Positions 1-7,216 of a stretch of DNA of 8,475 nt are shown here, piece after piece (positions within the stretch are counted from its first letter, which is position 1; every line of letters starts with the position of its first letter). The stretch spans positions 1 to 8,475 of the forward strand of contig CAMLEX010000173.1 of NCBI GenBank assembly GCA_946479055.1, in the 5' to 3' direction. This stretch comes from an uncultured Bacteroidota bacterium. GTDB lineage: Bacteria > Bacteroidota > Bacteroidia > Chitinophagales > Chitinophagaceae. A program made the position numbers and the translations under genes. Below the pieces are notes generated by a model. That model worked only from the letters and a program-made list of their open reading frames with translations. It was not told where the DNA came from and did no database searches.

Positions 1-2
1 AT

Positions 3-302
3 ATCAAAACTGCTATTCAAAAAGTATTGACCAAACAAACTTATATGAGCCATGTGGTACATGATCAACTGCTGGACAAACTTTTGAATGATGGTAAAAT
101 TAAACCAACAACAGAACAATTATCAAACCGGGAAATGGAAGTAATGCAACTCCTGTTAAAAGGAGCTGGCACACCCGTAATAAAGGAAACATTAAATATA
201 CATGACTCTGCCATCAGCTTCTATAAATCAAAAATTTTTGAGAAGATGAAGGTGTCGAATATCATTGAACTGGCGGAAAAAGTAAAACTGCTCAGCAAGT
301 GA
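3..302 (+). CDS. NarL/FixJ-type response regulator, C-terminal part (cut by window edge)
   Basis: The frame is open from the first bases to the TGA at 300-302, giving 99 residues with no start inside the window. A TTG at 27 is a possible but unlikely start, because upstream codons (IKTAIQKVL) match the end of a receiver domain and linker. Residues 40-95 form a LuxR/GerE-type helix-turn-helix: LSNREMEVMQLL opens the domain, HDSAISFYKSKIFEKMKV is the recognition region, and NIIELAEKVKLL is the last helix. Proteins of this family are phosphorylated by a partner histidine kinase and bind DNA as dimers. The phospho-acceptor aspartate would lie outside the window, so the signal and targets are unknown. 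The gene converges on the HTH gene ending at 374. It may be host chromosome flanking the element, or cargo. Confidence 0.85.
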   Translation: MKTAIQKVLTKQTYMSHVVHDQLLDKLLNDGKIKPTTEQLSNREMEVMQLLLKGAGTPVIKETLNIHDSAISFYKSKIFEKMKVSNIIELAEKVKLLSK

Positions 303-373
303 CAGTAGTCAGTGCCTGAGCATAGCCTGGGTGGAATTATATTCTGCCTACTATGTATACTGGATTTTGTGGC

Positions 374-640
374 TTACAACTGGTGCTTAAACTTTGATTT
401 AACCTGCATCTCTTTGTGCTCTAAGAGAGATGACGCGCCTGAAAGCATTTTATCCAAATCCTCCCGTTTAAAATATCCGCTGTTGTTTTTATAGATGCCA
501 AACTCATCGCATTTTCTACTAAGCTGCGTTCGGCCGAGGTTGCAATAGATCATCGCTTCTTCGGGTTTTAAATAAGGCTTGTAGCATAAAGCGATGGCCT
601 TCATAACTGCTATTTCACTTTTCTTCAGCATATCATTCAC
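374..640 (-). CDS. Small excisionase-like helix-turn-helix DNA-binding protein
   Basis: An 88-residue basic protein. Residues 24-65 (LKPEEAMIYCNLGRTQLSRK ... YFKREDLDKML) fit the MerR/excisionase-type HTH pattern: an 'EEA...' first helix, a recognition helix, then a 'G.F...DLD.ML' wing and closing helix. Such small proteins in Bacteroidota mobile elements commonly act as recombination directionality factors or transcription regulators; which one applies here cannot be told from sequence. The longest start is GTG at 640. An in-frame ATG at 631 (three codons in) is an equally good start and would give 85 residues. The gene lies downstream of a strong terminator (668-693), so it is probably transcribed separately from the tra operon. 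Its 3' end faces the response-regulator gene across 71 bp. Confidence 0.7.
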   Translation of the reverse strand: MNDMLKKSEIAVMKAIALCYKPYLKPEEAMIYCNLGRTQLSRKCDEFGIYKNNSGYFKREDLDKMLSGASSLLEHKEMQVKSKFKHQL

Positions 641-667
641 ACTTTACAGTTAAATAAAAGATCATAA

Positions 668-693
668 CAAAAGCCCGAATAACCGGGCTTTTG
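668..693 (-). terminator. Intrinsic terminator-like hairpin after the tra operon
   Basis: CAAAAGCCCG (668-677) and CGGGCTTTTG (684-693) are a perfect 10-bp inverted repeat around the 6-nt loop AATAAC. The stem core is GC-rich and ends in a T run on either strand, so it could terminate in both directions. It starts just after the stop codon of the 96-residue gene at 699 and so marks the operon's 3' end. Confidence 0.85.
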
Positions 694-698
694 AAATC

Positions 699-989
699 TC
701 AGGATAACCCGCTCAACCGGGGAAATTCTACCAGGCTACCTGAGTAATGACTACGTGAAGGAACATACCGGATAAAGCCATACTGGTGCAACTGCCTTAT
801 AGTTTTATGATAAGTAGAGGAACTGGATATTTTACAAACAGCCATTACTTCATAACTGAATACATACAGCGGACTTTCGGTGTTCCTGTCATTCCAGAGT
901 TTCCATAGGGATACATACAAACTAATATGTACTGCGGAGATGCGGGCATCGGATCCTGCTATTCTTAAAAAGTCTAATAATACCTGCAT
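699..989 (-). CDS. Small winged-helix-like regulatory protein of Bacteroidota mobile elements
   Basis: A 96-residue protein starting at ATG 989. It carries the pattern I associate with a Bacteroidota protein family found beside conjugative elements: HISLYVSLWKLWN at residues 21-33, a basic-hydrophobic stretch (SYEVMAVCKI) at 45-54, and SSSSTYHKTIRQLHQYGFIRY at about 55-75. The last segment reads as a recognition helix followed by the first wing strand (YGFIRYVPS), as in winged-helix regulators that begin with a replication-initiator-like fold. A DNA-binding, regulatory role is inferred; the target is unknown. It is the last gene of the tra operon, 18 nt after the 362-residue gene, and is followed at once by the hairpin terminator. 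The family resemblance is from memory, not a search. Confidence 0.7.
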   Translation of the reverse strand: MQVLLDFLRIAGSDARISAVHISLYVSLWKLWNDRNTESPLYVFSYEVMAVCKISSSSTYHKTIRQLHQYGFIRYVPSRSHYSGSLVEFPRLSGLS

Positions 990-1007
990 CTTCTACATCG
1001 ACCTCAA

Positions 1008-2096
1008 TCAGGAAATAGATTGCTTACTTCGCTTCGTTTTTTTTTGTTGTTGCTGAGATTCCCCGTCATCAGCTTCCTGCTTTTGGGTTTGCTTTTTATC
1101 ATCTTGCTTTACGGATTGTTCCTGGCTATTGCTTTCATAAAGTTTATCGGACTTGATGCGCTGACCATTGGTATCATAAATATTAATGGCTTTGAACCTG
1201 GGAACAGCTTCGATGGCGAGCTTTCTATCTTCTCCATTGACGACCATAGTAATAGTCTGTTTGTTGCCCCGCTCTAATGATTGAATAAGTTTTTCCTTTT
1301 GTTCCGGATCAGCCATTTCTTTTATTTCATGCACGTTGAGTGCCTTCTGAAGATCGTATCCATAATTGTCAGTATAAGGGTGCAGTTTATAATTGCCGTT
1401 CTTATCTGTTTCTTTAAAATCAAGCTGCACCCAGGCATTGTACTTCTCCCCTTCTTTATTGCTAAGTTCTTTATGTACGGCGCGGCCACACATAAGGTTG
1501 TAGGCTTCTTTAAGGGTAATATTATCTTCCTTATGGTTGACGTAAAAAGTTTGTTTCAATACATCATCCGGCTTCTGTTCATTTTTCAACATAAGATTGT
1601 AGCGATTGAAGAAATACATATCGCTTTCATCAGACTTTCTGAACTGAAGTGTAGCAACCGTGCTGTCGTCACCAAAGTTCTTTTGATGCGTTAATACAAA
1701 CTCCGGCTGCTGTTCAGCCATTTTAGCGTAAAGCTCACCTTTCAGATCCTCACCAAAACCAGTAAACTTTAATTGATTGCTCAGGAAATCATAATTCTTT
1801 TCATTCATAATTGACAAATTTTTATTGTTTAATAATTGTTGCTCTAACTTTTCACCATAAACAATTTGTTTTAGTAATTCATCCACCGACCGGGCATAAA
1901 TGATTTTGTAATCATCATATTCGCTGATATTATTATCCGAAAATTCTTCAGCCTGCTGCGGATCATTGAAAAAATACATATCCCCTTTTTCAAGAAAATA
2001 AGAAATAGTATTATAAGCTATCCAGTTGCAATGCCGGGAACATTCAAACTGCGCCTGCTCCAGTAACTCATCTGATATGACATGCTCTTTGTTCAT
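1008..2096 (-). CDS. Two-module conjugative-element accessory protein of unknown function
   Basis: A 362-residue, probably cytoplasmic protein with no signal peptide or membrane segment. It is built from two parts. Residues 1-96 contain GDMYFFNDPQQAEEF and SEYDDYKIIYA. From Met97 (MNEKNYDFLSNQLKFTGFGE) onward the sequence matches a protein family common in Bacteroidota conjugative elements that often begins at exactly such a methionine: FRKSDESDMYFFNRYNLML, ITLKEAYNLMCGRAVHKEL, YNAWVQLDFKE and a late IEAVPRFKAINIYD. The last ~45 residues are Gln- and Lys-rich and probably disordered (KKTKRSKQS end). The start ATG at 2096 overlaps the traN stop in an ATGA, so translation is coupled to the secretion genes. 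The exact function of the family is not known to me. Confidence 0.75.
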   Translation of the reverse strand: MNKEHVISDELLEQAQFECSRHCNWIAYNTISYFLEKGDMYFFNDPQQAEEFSDNNISEYDDYKIIYARSVDELLKQIVYGEKLEQQLLNNKNLSIMNEKNYDFLSNQLKFTGFGEDLKGELYAKMAEQQPEFVLTHQKNFGDDSTVATLQFRKSDESDMYFFNRYNLMLKNEQKPDDVLKQTFYVNHKEDNITLKEAYNLMCGRAVHKELSNKEGEKYNAWVQLDFKETDKNGNYKLHPYTDNYGYDLQKALNVHEIKEMADPEQKEKLIQSLERGNKQTITMVVNGEDRKLAIEAVPRFKAINIYDTNGQRIKSDKLYESNSQEQSVKQDDKKQTQKQEADDGESQQQQKKTKRSKQSIS

Positions 2097-2860
2097 TTGA
2101 TATCGGATAACTGTATAGCTTTAATGATCTTGTTATTATTAACTTTCAAAGACAGATGACGGCCACCGTTCTTCTCCATGATCTGGACAGTGAGATGTTT
2201 GGCATCGGGAATTGTAAACTTTTCAAGAGCGATGACTATTGTATTCCGGCTATTGGCTTTTACCTGCGAAGTATTGCCGGCTGAGTATAAAGGTTTCATT
2301 TCATTTTCCTGAATGGCAGTTCGTCTGCCTTTTCGTTTATCGCGGATATAAAAGCGAAGTAGCTCTATGTCGTAATCAATCGGACTTAGATTATTTAACT
2401 GCAACTGGTAATAGATTACATTATCCTTGATATAGATGCCAGTGATCTTCGCCAGCATATCCCAACTTCGATCTTTGATACCATGGATAATAATAGGATT
2501 ATCCAAAACACTATTGGCATAGGTGGCAATTGTTGCTTTGCTCCTGGTGGGTAAATGATAAATCCATACTGAAGGATCAGCTTCATAATTCACTTTAAAG
2601 GAATAAATGCTGCCATCATCCGTAACGACGCTGAGGTTAGTTTCAGAAAAGTTTTGAGTTGCGGCTTTGACAAGCAGAATAGTTGAAGCTTCTTTCACCG
2701 GCTGTACTAATACATCTTGCGTACCGCGATCTACATGCAGAATGGAGAAAGGAAATACAAGGCTTACTGTTTTATCAGTAGTAATAACGAGTGAAGGAGT
2801 TTGTGCTGATGAAATAAGAAACATCCAACACACAGAGATCAAACACACAAATCGTTTCAT
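2093..2860 (-). CDS. traN: Conjugative transposon protein TraN
   Basis: A 255-residue protein of the Bacteroidota TraN (DUF4138) family. Residues 1-19 are a signal peptide (MKRFVCLISVCWMFLISSA, cleavage before Gln20), so it is exported. The mature N-terminal part is beta-rich (VSLVFPFSILHVDRGTQDVL), followed by the hallmark segment around 155-190: LNNLSPIDYDIELLRFYIRD, then KRKGRRTAIQENEMKPLY. In this secretion system TraN is thought to take the role of the VirB9-type channel component in the periplasm, probably contacting TraM. Length is a little below the usual 300 or so residues, the difference being mainly in the N-terminal part. It begins 24 nt after traM and overlaps the next gene by 4 nt. 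Confidence 0.92.
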   Translation of the reverse strand: MKRFVCLISVCWMFLISSAQTPSLVITTDKTVSLVFPFSILHVDRGTQDVLVQPVKEASTILLVKAATQNFSETNLSVVTDDGSIYSFKVNYEADPSVWIYHLPTRSKATIATYANSVLDNPIIIHGIKDRSWDMLAKITGIYIKDNVIYYQLQLNNLSPIDYDIELLRFYIRDKRKGRRTAIQENEMKPLYSAGNTSQVKANSRNTIVIALEKFTIPDAKHLTVQIMEKNGGRHLSLKVNNNKIIKAIQLSDIK

Positions 2861-2884
2861 GTTTTTGTTTTTATTGATTACAAA

Positions 2885-4084
2885 TTATTGTTGCAGGTTT
2901 TTATCTTTCAGCAATACTTTATAGCCTGCCTTTACCATTACTTTGATCAGCTTAACTTTTTTACTGAGTAAGTTTTTTGCAGCACCGACTCCGGCGGCTG
3001 TTGCCTGTGCCTTAAAGGAAGGATCCATTGAAGAGAGTTCCATTAACTGCAAACTGTTATCAGCAGATTGCTTAGCAACATCACGACTGATGGCACCGGG
3101 AATATAGATACCAGGTAAACCGTCCATATCGTATACTTCCAGTTTTACAGGATACAATGACTGATTATACCGAATGGAATATATTTCTACTTCGAGCCGT
3201 TCATTATTGAGCATAGCGAGACCGAATACAAAATTATCTTTGGGGATAAGCGAGCCATTGATATAAATATCATTGAGCAATCGAAGTTTGATAACAGCGC
3301 CGTTGACCAGTGTTTGGGTTTCATGCACTACTGCTTCTATTTCATTTTGCTGAACGTTTTCTTTCTCATCATTCATACCATAAAAGCCTTTAACAAGTGT
3401 ATCTCCTACCCTTTCAGTACTTACGGCAAAGACCTGCTCTTTATTTTGCAATGATTTTTCTTTCAGGCGTTCTTTTATACGTTGTGGATGCTGTATATCA
3501 AGGATCTTATCCAACGTTCCATTCAATTGCTGCATTTCGGGGTCTTCGTCAGTATTTGTATTCATTTCCTGCATCATGTTTTCTAAGCGATCCACTTCCT
3601 GGCTATATGGATCTTTTATAATCGGCTCTTTATATGCTGTAGTAGTTCTATTCATTTCCTTTTCTAATAAGGAGAGCTTCTGCATAATCTTTTGTTCGGG
3701 ATTACTATGCCTGGTTTCATAAGGTGATGCATTTAATTGCTGATTGAATTTGGCAGCAGTGTTCTGAGTTATTTGTTCCAATTCAACAGGAACGGTATCT
3801 CGCTGCTCCTGTTCTTTCTTATAATAGGGATCACTTCGCATCCATTCTTCCATCTTAATGGAATCTTTATCCGCTTTATCATAAAAGCCAAGTTTATCCA
3901 GCAGTTTTTCTTCTTCCTTCAGGTTTGCATCTGGCAAATCAAGATTCAAACCCTTTGCTACAGTTGATGATTTATCCGCCTCTCCTTTTCCGCCACCCAA
4001 TGCCCAGAAAGCCATTGTTAAAAAAGGACTGACCAATAATGGCAGAACCAGCAACATCTTTCGCTTCCGCAGATTCTTTTGCAT
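2885..4084 (-). CDS. traM: Conjugative transposon protein TraM (VirB10-like)
   Basis: A 399-residue inner-membrane protein. Residues 1-10 are very basic (MQKNLRKRKM), then one transmembrane helix spans about 11-30. A long polar periplasmic stretch follows (about 31-250), rich in Glu, Lys and Gln with coiled-coil-like heptads near 55-90 and 130-215. The C-terminal domain (about 255-399) is the conserved TraM domain: NGAVIKLRLLNDIYINGSLI, PKDNFVFGLAMLNNERLEVE, then YPVKLEVYDMDGLPGIYIPG and a basic C-terminal helix. The beta-rich VirB10-like end with 'G..I......GxA....ERL.V.I' is typical. It would bridge inner membrane and outer core in the conjugation channel. The gene starts 5 nt after the upstream small membrane protein gene. 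Confidence 0.95.
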   Translation of the reverse strand: MQKNLRKRKMLLVLPLLVSPFLTMAFWALGGGKGEADKSSTVAKGLNLDLPDANLKEEEKLLDKLGFYDKADKDSIKMEEWMRSDPYYKKEQEQRDTVPVELEQITQNTAAKFNQQLNASPYETRHSNPEQKIMQKLSLLEKEMNRTTTAYKEPIIKDPYSQEVDRLENMMQEMNTNTDEDPEMQQLNGTLDKILDIQHPQRIKERLKEKSLQNKEQVFAVSTERVGDTLVKGFYGMNDEKENVQQNEIEAVVHETQTLVNGAVIKLRLLNDIYINGSLIPKDNFVFGLAMLNNERLEVEIYSIRYNQSLYPVKLEVYDMDGLPGIYIPGAISRDVAKQSADNSLQLMELSSMDPSFKAQATAAGVGAAKNLLSKKVKLIKVMVKAGYKVLLKDKNLQQ

Positions 4085-4089
4085 AAACT

Positions 4090-4506
4090 TTATTTTGTTT
4101 GTTGTGATAAATAGATTTCTTCAAGCAGTCTGATGCTATCCAATAAAGAAGGCCGAATGATCTGTCGTGTGCTGTCCATGTATCTTTTATAATCCCGAAT
4201 CTGTTGATACAAGGATGAATCAACATTGCTATTCGTTATTTCATCCCCTGCCTTATCAAAATGTTTTGGCACATTAACCCTTTCGATTCTTAGAGATGGC
4301 TTTGCTTTTGAAACAATAGCATTCGCAAACAGATAGATACTAAAGCCACCTGCAGTAAGACAAAAGAACACTACAATTACTTTTAGCTTTCCTGCAGGTA
4401 TCGTCAATAATAGCTTATTCATCATGGCAGCAAACTTTGTTTGAAGTTTTATACCTGCATTTGCTATCCTATCAGCTGCTATATCTTTCCATTCGAGCTT
4501 ATTCAT
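4090..4506 (-). CDS. Small inner-membrane protein in the traL position
   Basis: A 138-residue protein between traK and traM, where CTnDOT-type elements carry traL. Residues 1-41 are amphipathic and basic, one transmembrane helix spans about 42-64 (LKVIVVFFCLTAGGFSIYLF), and a polar tail follows (65-138; YQQIRDYKRYMDSTRQIIRP). The layout, short cytoplasmic end, one helix and a coil-prone tail, suits a membrane-anchored subunit of the secretion channel. I do not see sequence strong enough to call it TraL outright, so the gene symbol is left empty. ATG at 4506 overlaps the traK stop by 4 nt (ATGA), and traM follows after 5 nt, so it is surely co-expressed with them. Confidence 0.8.
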   Translation of the reverse strand: MNKLEWKDIAADRIANAGIKLQTKFAAMMNKLLLTIPAGKLKVIVVFFCLTAGGFSIYLFANAIVSKAKPSLRIERVNVPKHFDKAGDEITNSNVDSSLYQQIRDYKRYMDSTRQIIRPSLLDSIRLLEEIYLSQQTK

Positions 4507-5120
4507 CGGTTTTGAATATTAATGTCTTTGTTTTCGATTGTGCGCCATTTCTCTATTAAAAAGCCATGTGAATTATTATCCGAACGGGAAACATTTCTTA
4601 AATAGCCTTCGGTTATAAGGCTTCGGGTAACGATAGTTGATGGTCTTATGATCCTCTGCTCTCCCTTATATCTGAAGTAAAAAGGATAACTGGTTGTATT
4701 GATATGTATGCTATCTACATCTATAGTTTGGCTGATATTACCGGCAATGATGTTACTGTAATAGCCATTCTCTTTCAGGTTATCATACTGTTGCTTAGCC
4801 GAAACATCTGCCAGGTATAAAGCTTTACTAAGGTTTGTCTGTATCACTTTGTCATCAGGATCGAGCGTAAAGAAATAATGATGAAACATTTTTACATGAT
4901 CTGTTGCTTCTACAGGTATATTGTCTTTTCTATCTGCCGAATATGCTTCCAATGCTTTGCCATTGGCCAGGATGTATATTCTTTGCTGTGCATGCGATGA
5001 TAACTGATAGCTTTTATATACTACTATTATTGATATAAGAATACATGCAGCAATCAAGGCTATCGAGAAAGACCGGATATACCGGAATGCTGTGTCTATA
5101 TTTTCTGTTTGCTTAAACAT
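4503..5120 (-). CDS. traK: Conjugative transposon protein TraK (VirB8-like)
   Basis: A 205-residue bitopic membrane protein. Residues 1-16 are cytoplasmic (FKQTENIDTAFRYIR), a transmembrane helix spans about 17-36 (FSIALIAACILISIIVVYKS), and the rest is a periplasmic VirB8-type domain. Hallmarks of Bacteroidota TraK are visible: ILANGKALEA at 50-59, VEATDHVKMFHHYFFTLDPD at 70-89, a long helix-like part about 95-120, and the closing HGFLIEKWRT at 185-194. VirB8 proteins nucleate assembly of the type IV secretion complex and interact with VirB6 and VirB10, here TraJ and TraM. The length matches the family. The ATG shares one base with the traJ stop (TAATG), which favours coupled translation. 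Confidence 0.95.
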   Translation of the reverse strand: MFKQTENIDTAFRYIRSFSIALIAACILISIIVVYKSYQLSSHAQQRIYILANGKALEAYSADRKDNIPVEATDHVKMFHHYFFTLDPDDKVIQTNLSKALYLADVSAKQQYDNLKENGYYSNIIAGNISQTIDVDSIHINTTSYPFYFRYKGEQRIIRPSTIVTRSLITEGYLRNVSRSDNNSHGFLIEKWRTIENKDINIQNR

Positions 5121-6277
5121 TATTTACCTGTTATCCTGTCTTTGAAATAACCACCTGATACACCTTGATCGGCCATGTTTGTCCTTATCTTTCCTGCTGC
5201 TTCGCCGTATACATCTTTTACCATTGTAGTGGCGCCGCCTACCGCAGCACGACTGGATGTGCTCATTATATTTGTAACCTTCATCAACATTGTATTGCCG
5301 CCGCCGGCATGAATGATATAATTAGCAACTGATGGAACGGTGAAGTATCCAATAATACCAATGATCATAAAAATGAGATAAGCAGTGTCTGTGGTGCTGA
5401 AGAATGTATCACCGTTGGTTGCTATCTGTTGCAGATCTTCTTTCAGCATATTCTCCTGTATCTTACTGATAATACCACCGAAGATGTTAGCAACAGGCAA
5501 CCATAGGAAAATATTGAGATACCTGGCAATCCAAACGGTAAGCGTATGCTGGAAACCATCAAAGACCGCAATGCCAAATACCAACGGGCCAAGTATAGCA
5601 AGAACTATCATATAAAATGTGCGAATGGTATTGATGCAAAGAGCAGCTGCTTCAAACAATACTTTCAATACTTCGCTCATCCATTGTTTAACAGAGTTTC
5701 GAAAGTTGTAAGAGAACTTTTCAAAGGCAAACTTTAAATCATTGCCTATAGTTTTAAAAAAGCCTTCGCCTTTATCACCGTAATGATATTTGTACCATTT
5801 GTCTCTATCCCCACTACCACCGGGGCCTACATACATTTGCCAGTAAGCGGTTTTCTTTATCGCCTCTTCTTTCATCAGCAGTAATTGCTCAACAGCCTTA
5901 TCAGAATCTTTAACCATTTCAGCAGTAGCTGTAACGGTGGGTTTCATTACTCCATTGATCATGGCGATAACAGAAGGAAATATTAATACTGCAAAACCAA
6001 GAACGAATGGACGGAACAAAGGATAGAAGTCGACGGGTTCTGCTCGGGCGATGTGCACCCATACGCGGTAAGCAATGTACCAGGTAGCAGCAAAGCCCGC
6101 AATGCCACGACCGACACCAATGAGGCGACTGCACAACGGCATCATATCTGTATACAGATCTTCCAGCACTTCCTGCAGGCTTCTGATCTTGCCGGCAAAG
6201 CCGCCTTGTGCTTCTGCAATACATGGAACTAATAAAATCACTGTTGCTGCAATAGCAACTCTTACGCACATTTTCAT
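5120..6277 (-). CDS. traJ: Conjugative transposon protein TraJ (VirB6-like polytopic membrane protein)
   Basis: A 385-residue polytopic inner-membrane protein. Residues 1-23 look like a cleaved signal peptide (VILLVPCIAEA, cut before Gln24). Hydrophobic segments follow at about 53-76, 86-108, 204-240, 246-270 and 298-322. Diagnostic stretches include MMPLCSRLIGVGRGIAGFAA, PVDFYPLFRPFVLGFAVLIF, RTFYMIVLAILGPLVFGIAV and RYLNIFLWLPVANIFG. The region 115-200 between membrane segments is hydrophilic and aromatic (WYKYHYGDKGEGFF). VirB6-like proteins form part of the inner-membrane DNA translocation path. The end at 340-385 is Gly/Ala-rich and polar. ATG at 6277 lies 6 nt after the traI stop, and the stop overlaps traK by one base. 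Confidence 0.95.
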   Translation of the reverse strand: MKMCVRVAIAATVILLVPCIAEAQGGFAGKIRSLQEVLEDLYTDMMPLCSRLIGVGRGIAGFAATWYIAYRVWVHIARAEPVDFYPLFRPFVLGFAVLIFPSVIAMINGVMKPTVTATAEMVKDSDKAVEQLLLMKEEAIKKTAYWQMYVGPGGSGDRDKWYKYHYGDKGEGFFKTIGNDLKFAFEKFSYNFRNSVKQWMSEVLKVLFEAAALCINTIRTFYMIVLAILGPLVFGIAVFDGFQHTLTVWIARYLNIFLWLPVANIFGGIISKIQENMLKEDLQQIATNGDTFFSTTDTAYLIFMIIGIIGYFTVPSVANYIIHAGGGNTMLMKVTNIMSTSSRAAVGGATTMVKDVYGEAAGKIRTNMADQGVSGGYFKDRITGK

Positions 6278-6283
6278 GCTACA

Positions 6284-6913
6284 CTATTTTATACCACGCA
6301 GTTTTCTTGATAATTCTATTTCCTGTTGCTCTTTTGTTCGCTGTATGGATAATACCATTGTGTTATTATTGAACTCCTGCAAAAAAGCGAACTGATCTGT
6401 GATGCGGTCATATACACGATCAATGACCTGCAGGCGTTCGTCATCACTCATTCTTAATTTACCGGAAGTAATGACCAATGCCAATTCATCTATTTGTTGC
6501 AAACTTTCTTTGAAGAGATTATTATAGACATTACCGATATTTTTAATTTCTGTAGTGGTGAACTGTTTGTTCTGTTTAAATTCATTGAAGACTGCTTTGT
6601 ATTCTTTTACTATGCGTAGTTGGATATTTATAATATCAGCGATCCTTTTATACTTTCGTACGGCAGGGCTAACTTGTAACAGACCATCCAAAAATGTTTT
6701 ATGCAAACTGAAGTTGCTCTCGGAAATGTTTCTGATAGTTGTATAACCCTTGTGAAGGATCTTATACCCGTCGTACATATTGTTGAGAATCTTTTTGAAC
6801 TGGGTAAGCTTTTCCCAGTTGAGGAGTAGCTGCTGTGCTTCTTCTGCCTGAGCGCTGAGGGTTGTAATGTTAAGAGTAATGCAACATATTGTAATCACTG
6901 TCCACTTTATCAT
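6284..6913 (-). CDS. traI: Conjugal transfer protein TraI (Bacteroidota type), periplasmic
   Basis: A 209-residue secreted protein. Residues 1-21 or so are a signal peptide (IKWTVITICCITLNITTLSAQA). The mature protein is almost all helical with coiled-coil-prone stretches at about 25-60 and 130-205. The segment LHKGYTTIRNISESNFSLHK (53-72), then LLQVSPAVRKYKRIADI (78-94), is characteristic of the TraI family found directly upstream of traJ in Bacteroidota conjugative transposons. It is unrelated to the F-plasmid relaxase of the same name. Its likely place is the periplasm as an accessory channel factor; a VirB5-like role is only a guess. It is the first gene of the operon in this window: ATG at 6913, with a promoter-like TATCTTTA box about 20 nt upstream and no other tra gene behind it. 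Confidence 0.9.
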   Translation of the reverse strand: MIKWTVITICCITLNITTLSAQAEEAQQLLLNWEKLTQFKKILNNMYDGYKILHKGYTTIRNISESNFSLHKTFLDGLLQVSPAVRKYKRIADIINIQLRIVKEYKAVFNEFKQNKQFTTTEIKNIGNVYNNLFKESLQQIDELALVITSGKLRMSDDERLQVIDRVYDRITDQFAFLQEFNNNTMVLSIQRTKEQQEIELSRKLRGIK

Positions 6914-6934
6914 ATCACTGCTTTTATTGCAGGA

Positions 6935-6942
6935 TAAAGATA
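6935..6942 (-). promoter_or_regulatory. Candidate promoter -7 box for the traI-traN operon
   Basis: On the minus strand the sequence reads TATCTTTA, seven of eight to the Bacteroidota -7 consensus TAnnTTTG. It is 21 nt upstream of the traI ATG, giving a start site near 6928 and a leader of about 15 nt. No good TTTG -33 box is at the ideal spacing; only a T-rich run (6968-6975, minus strand) lies further upstream. It supports traI as the first gene of this transcript. Confidence 0.45.
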
Positions 6943-6986
6943 ATGGGGGGATGAAGCGGTGCGAATTAAAAAAGGATAAGAAATTG

Positions 6987-7028
6987 TTCGTTTCTCGTTA
7001 CTCGTTACTCGTAGTTCGTTTCTCGTTT
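6987..7028. repeat. Heptanucleotide tandem array (CTCGTTA / TTCGTTT)
   Basis: Six 7-bp units in phase: TTCGTTT, CTCGTTA, CTCGTTA, CTCGTAG, TTCGTTT, CTCGTTT. The shared core is (C/T)TCGT. On the other strand it reads TAACGAG/AAACGAA. Arrays of this kind are scattered through noncoding DNA of Chitinophagaceae-type genomes as I know them. Here it lies about 75 bp behind the traI start and just upstream of the candidate promoter. Confidence 0.8.
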
Positions 7029-7166
7029 CGTGATTTTTATTGTTTTCCTCTTTGGAATGAGATTGTGAGTAGAAGCAGATATTTATTATTTGAATTTGAG
7101 TAACGGGATTGCTGGGCAGACCTTCGGTCGCAAGTTTCGTCATAAGCTTTGCTTATTCCTTATTTA

Positions 7167-7216
7167 TGTCTGAACCAGGATTTATGGGATTAAAGGATTA
7201 GTGGGATCGGGATGAA
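7167..7216 (+). repeat. CCAGGATT-type phased repeat, copy 1
   Basis: Begins with the core TGTCTGAACCAGGATT (7167-7182) and continues with GGATT-like units at 9-, 8- and 9-nt steps: CCAGGATT, ATGGGATT, AAAGGATT, GTGGGAT, then CGGGATGAA. The same core occurs at 7544, 7837 and, inverted, 8425. Copy 1 bounds the left side of the cassette holding the 38-residue peptide. Confidence 0.8.

Larger units (their letters stand above)
699..6913 (-). other. Conjugation (type IV secretion) operon traI-traJ-traK-(traL slot)-traM-traN plus two accessory genes
   Basis: Eight same-strand genes follow each other without room for other promoters: junctions are 6-nt gap, 1-nt overlap, 4-nt overlap, 5-nt gap, 24-nt gap, 4-nt overlap and 18-nt gap. 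A promoter-like box precedes the first gene and a strong hairpin follows the last. The order traI-J-K-(L)-M-N matches CTnDOT-type elements. Genes expected to surround it in that order (traG/VirB4 and traH upstream; traO, traP, traQ downstream) are absent from the window. The operon probably supplies only the inner-membrane and periplasmic core of the channel. Confidence 0.85.

Noticed and set aside
1020..1694. Two plus-strand open frames of 85 and 137 codons
   Set aside because: Antisense shadows of the 362-residue gene, very hydrophobic because they mirror Lys/Glu-rich codons.
3972..4226. Minus-strand open frame of 84 codons
   Set aside because: It overlaps the traM start and the traL-slot gene in another frame; both real genes have clear membrane segments and tight junctions.
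5919..6269. Minus-strand open frame of 116 codons rich in Ser, Cys and Arg
   Set aside because: Shadow of traJ in a shifted frame; composition is unlike a real protein and traJ is unambiguous.
6910..7143. Open frame of 77 codons on the minus strand upstream of traI
   Set aside because: It is mostly translated heptamer repeat and other noncoding sequence, with no domain or sensible composition, and it overlaps the candidate tra promoter.
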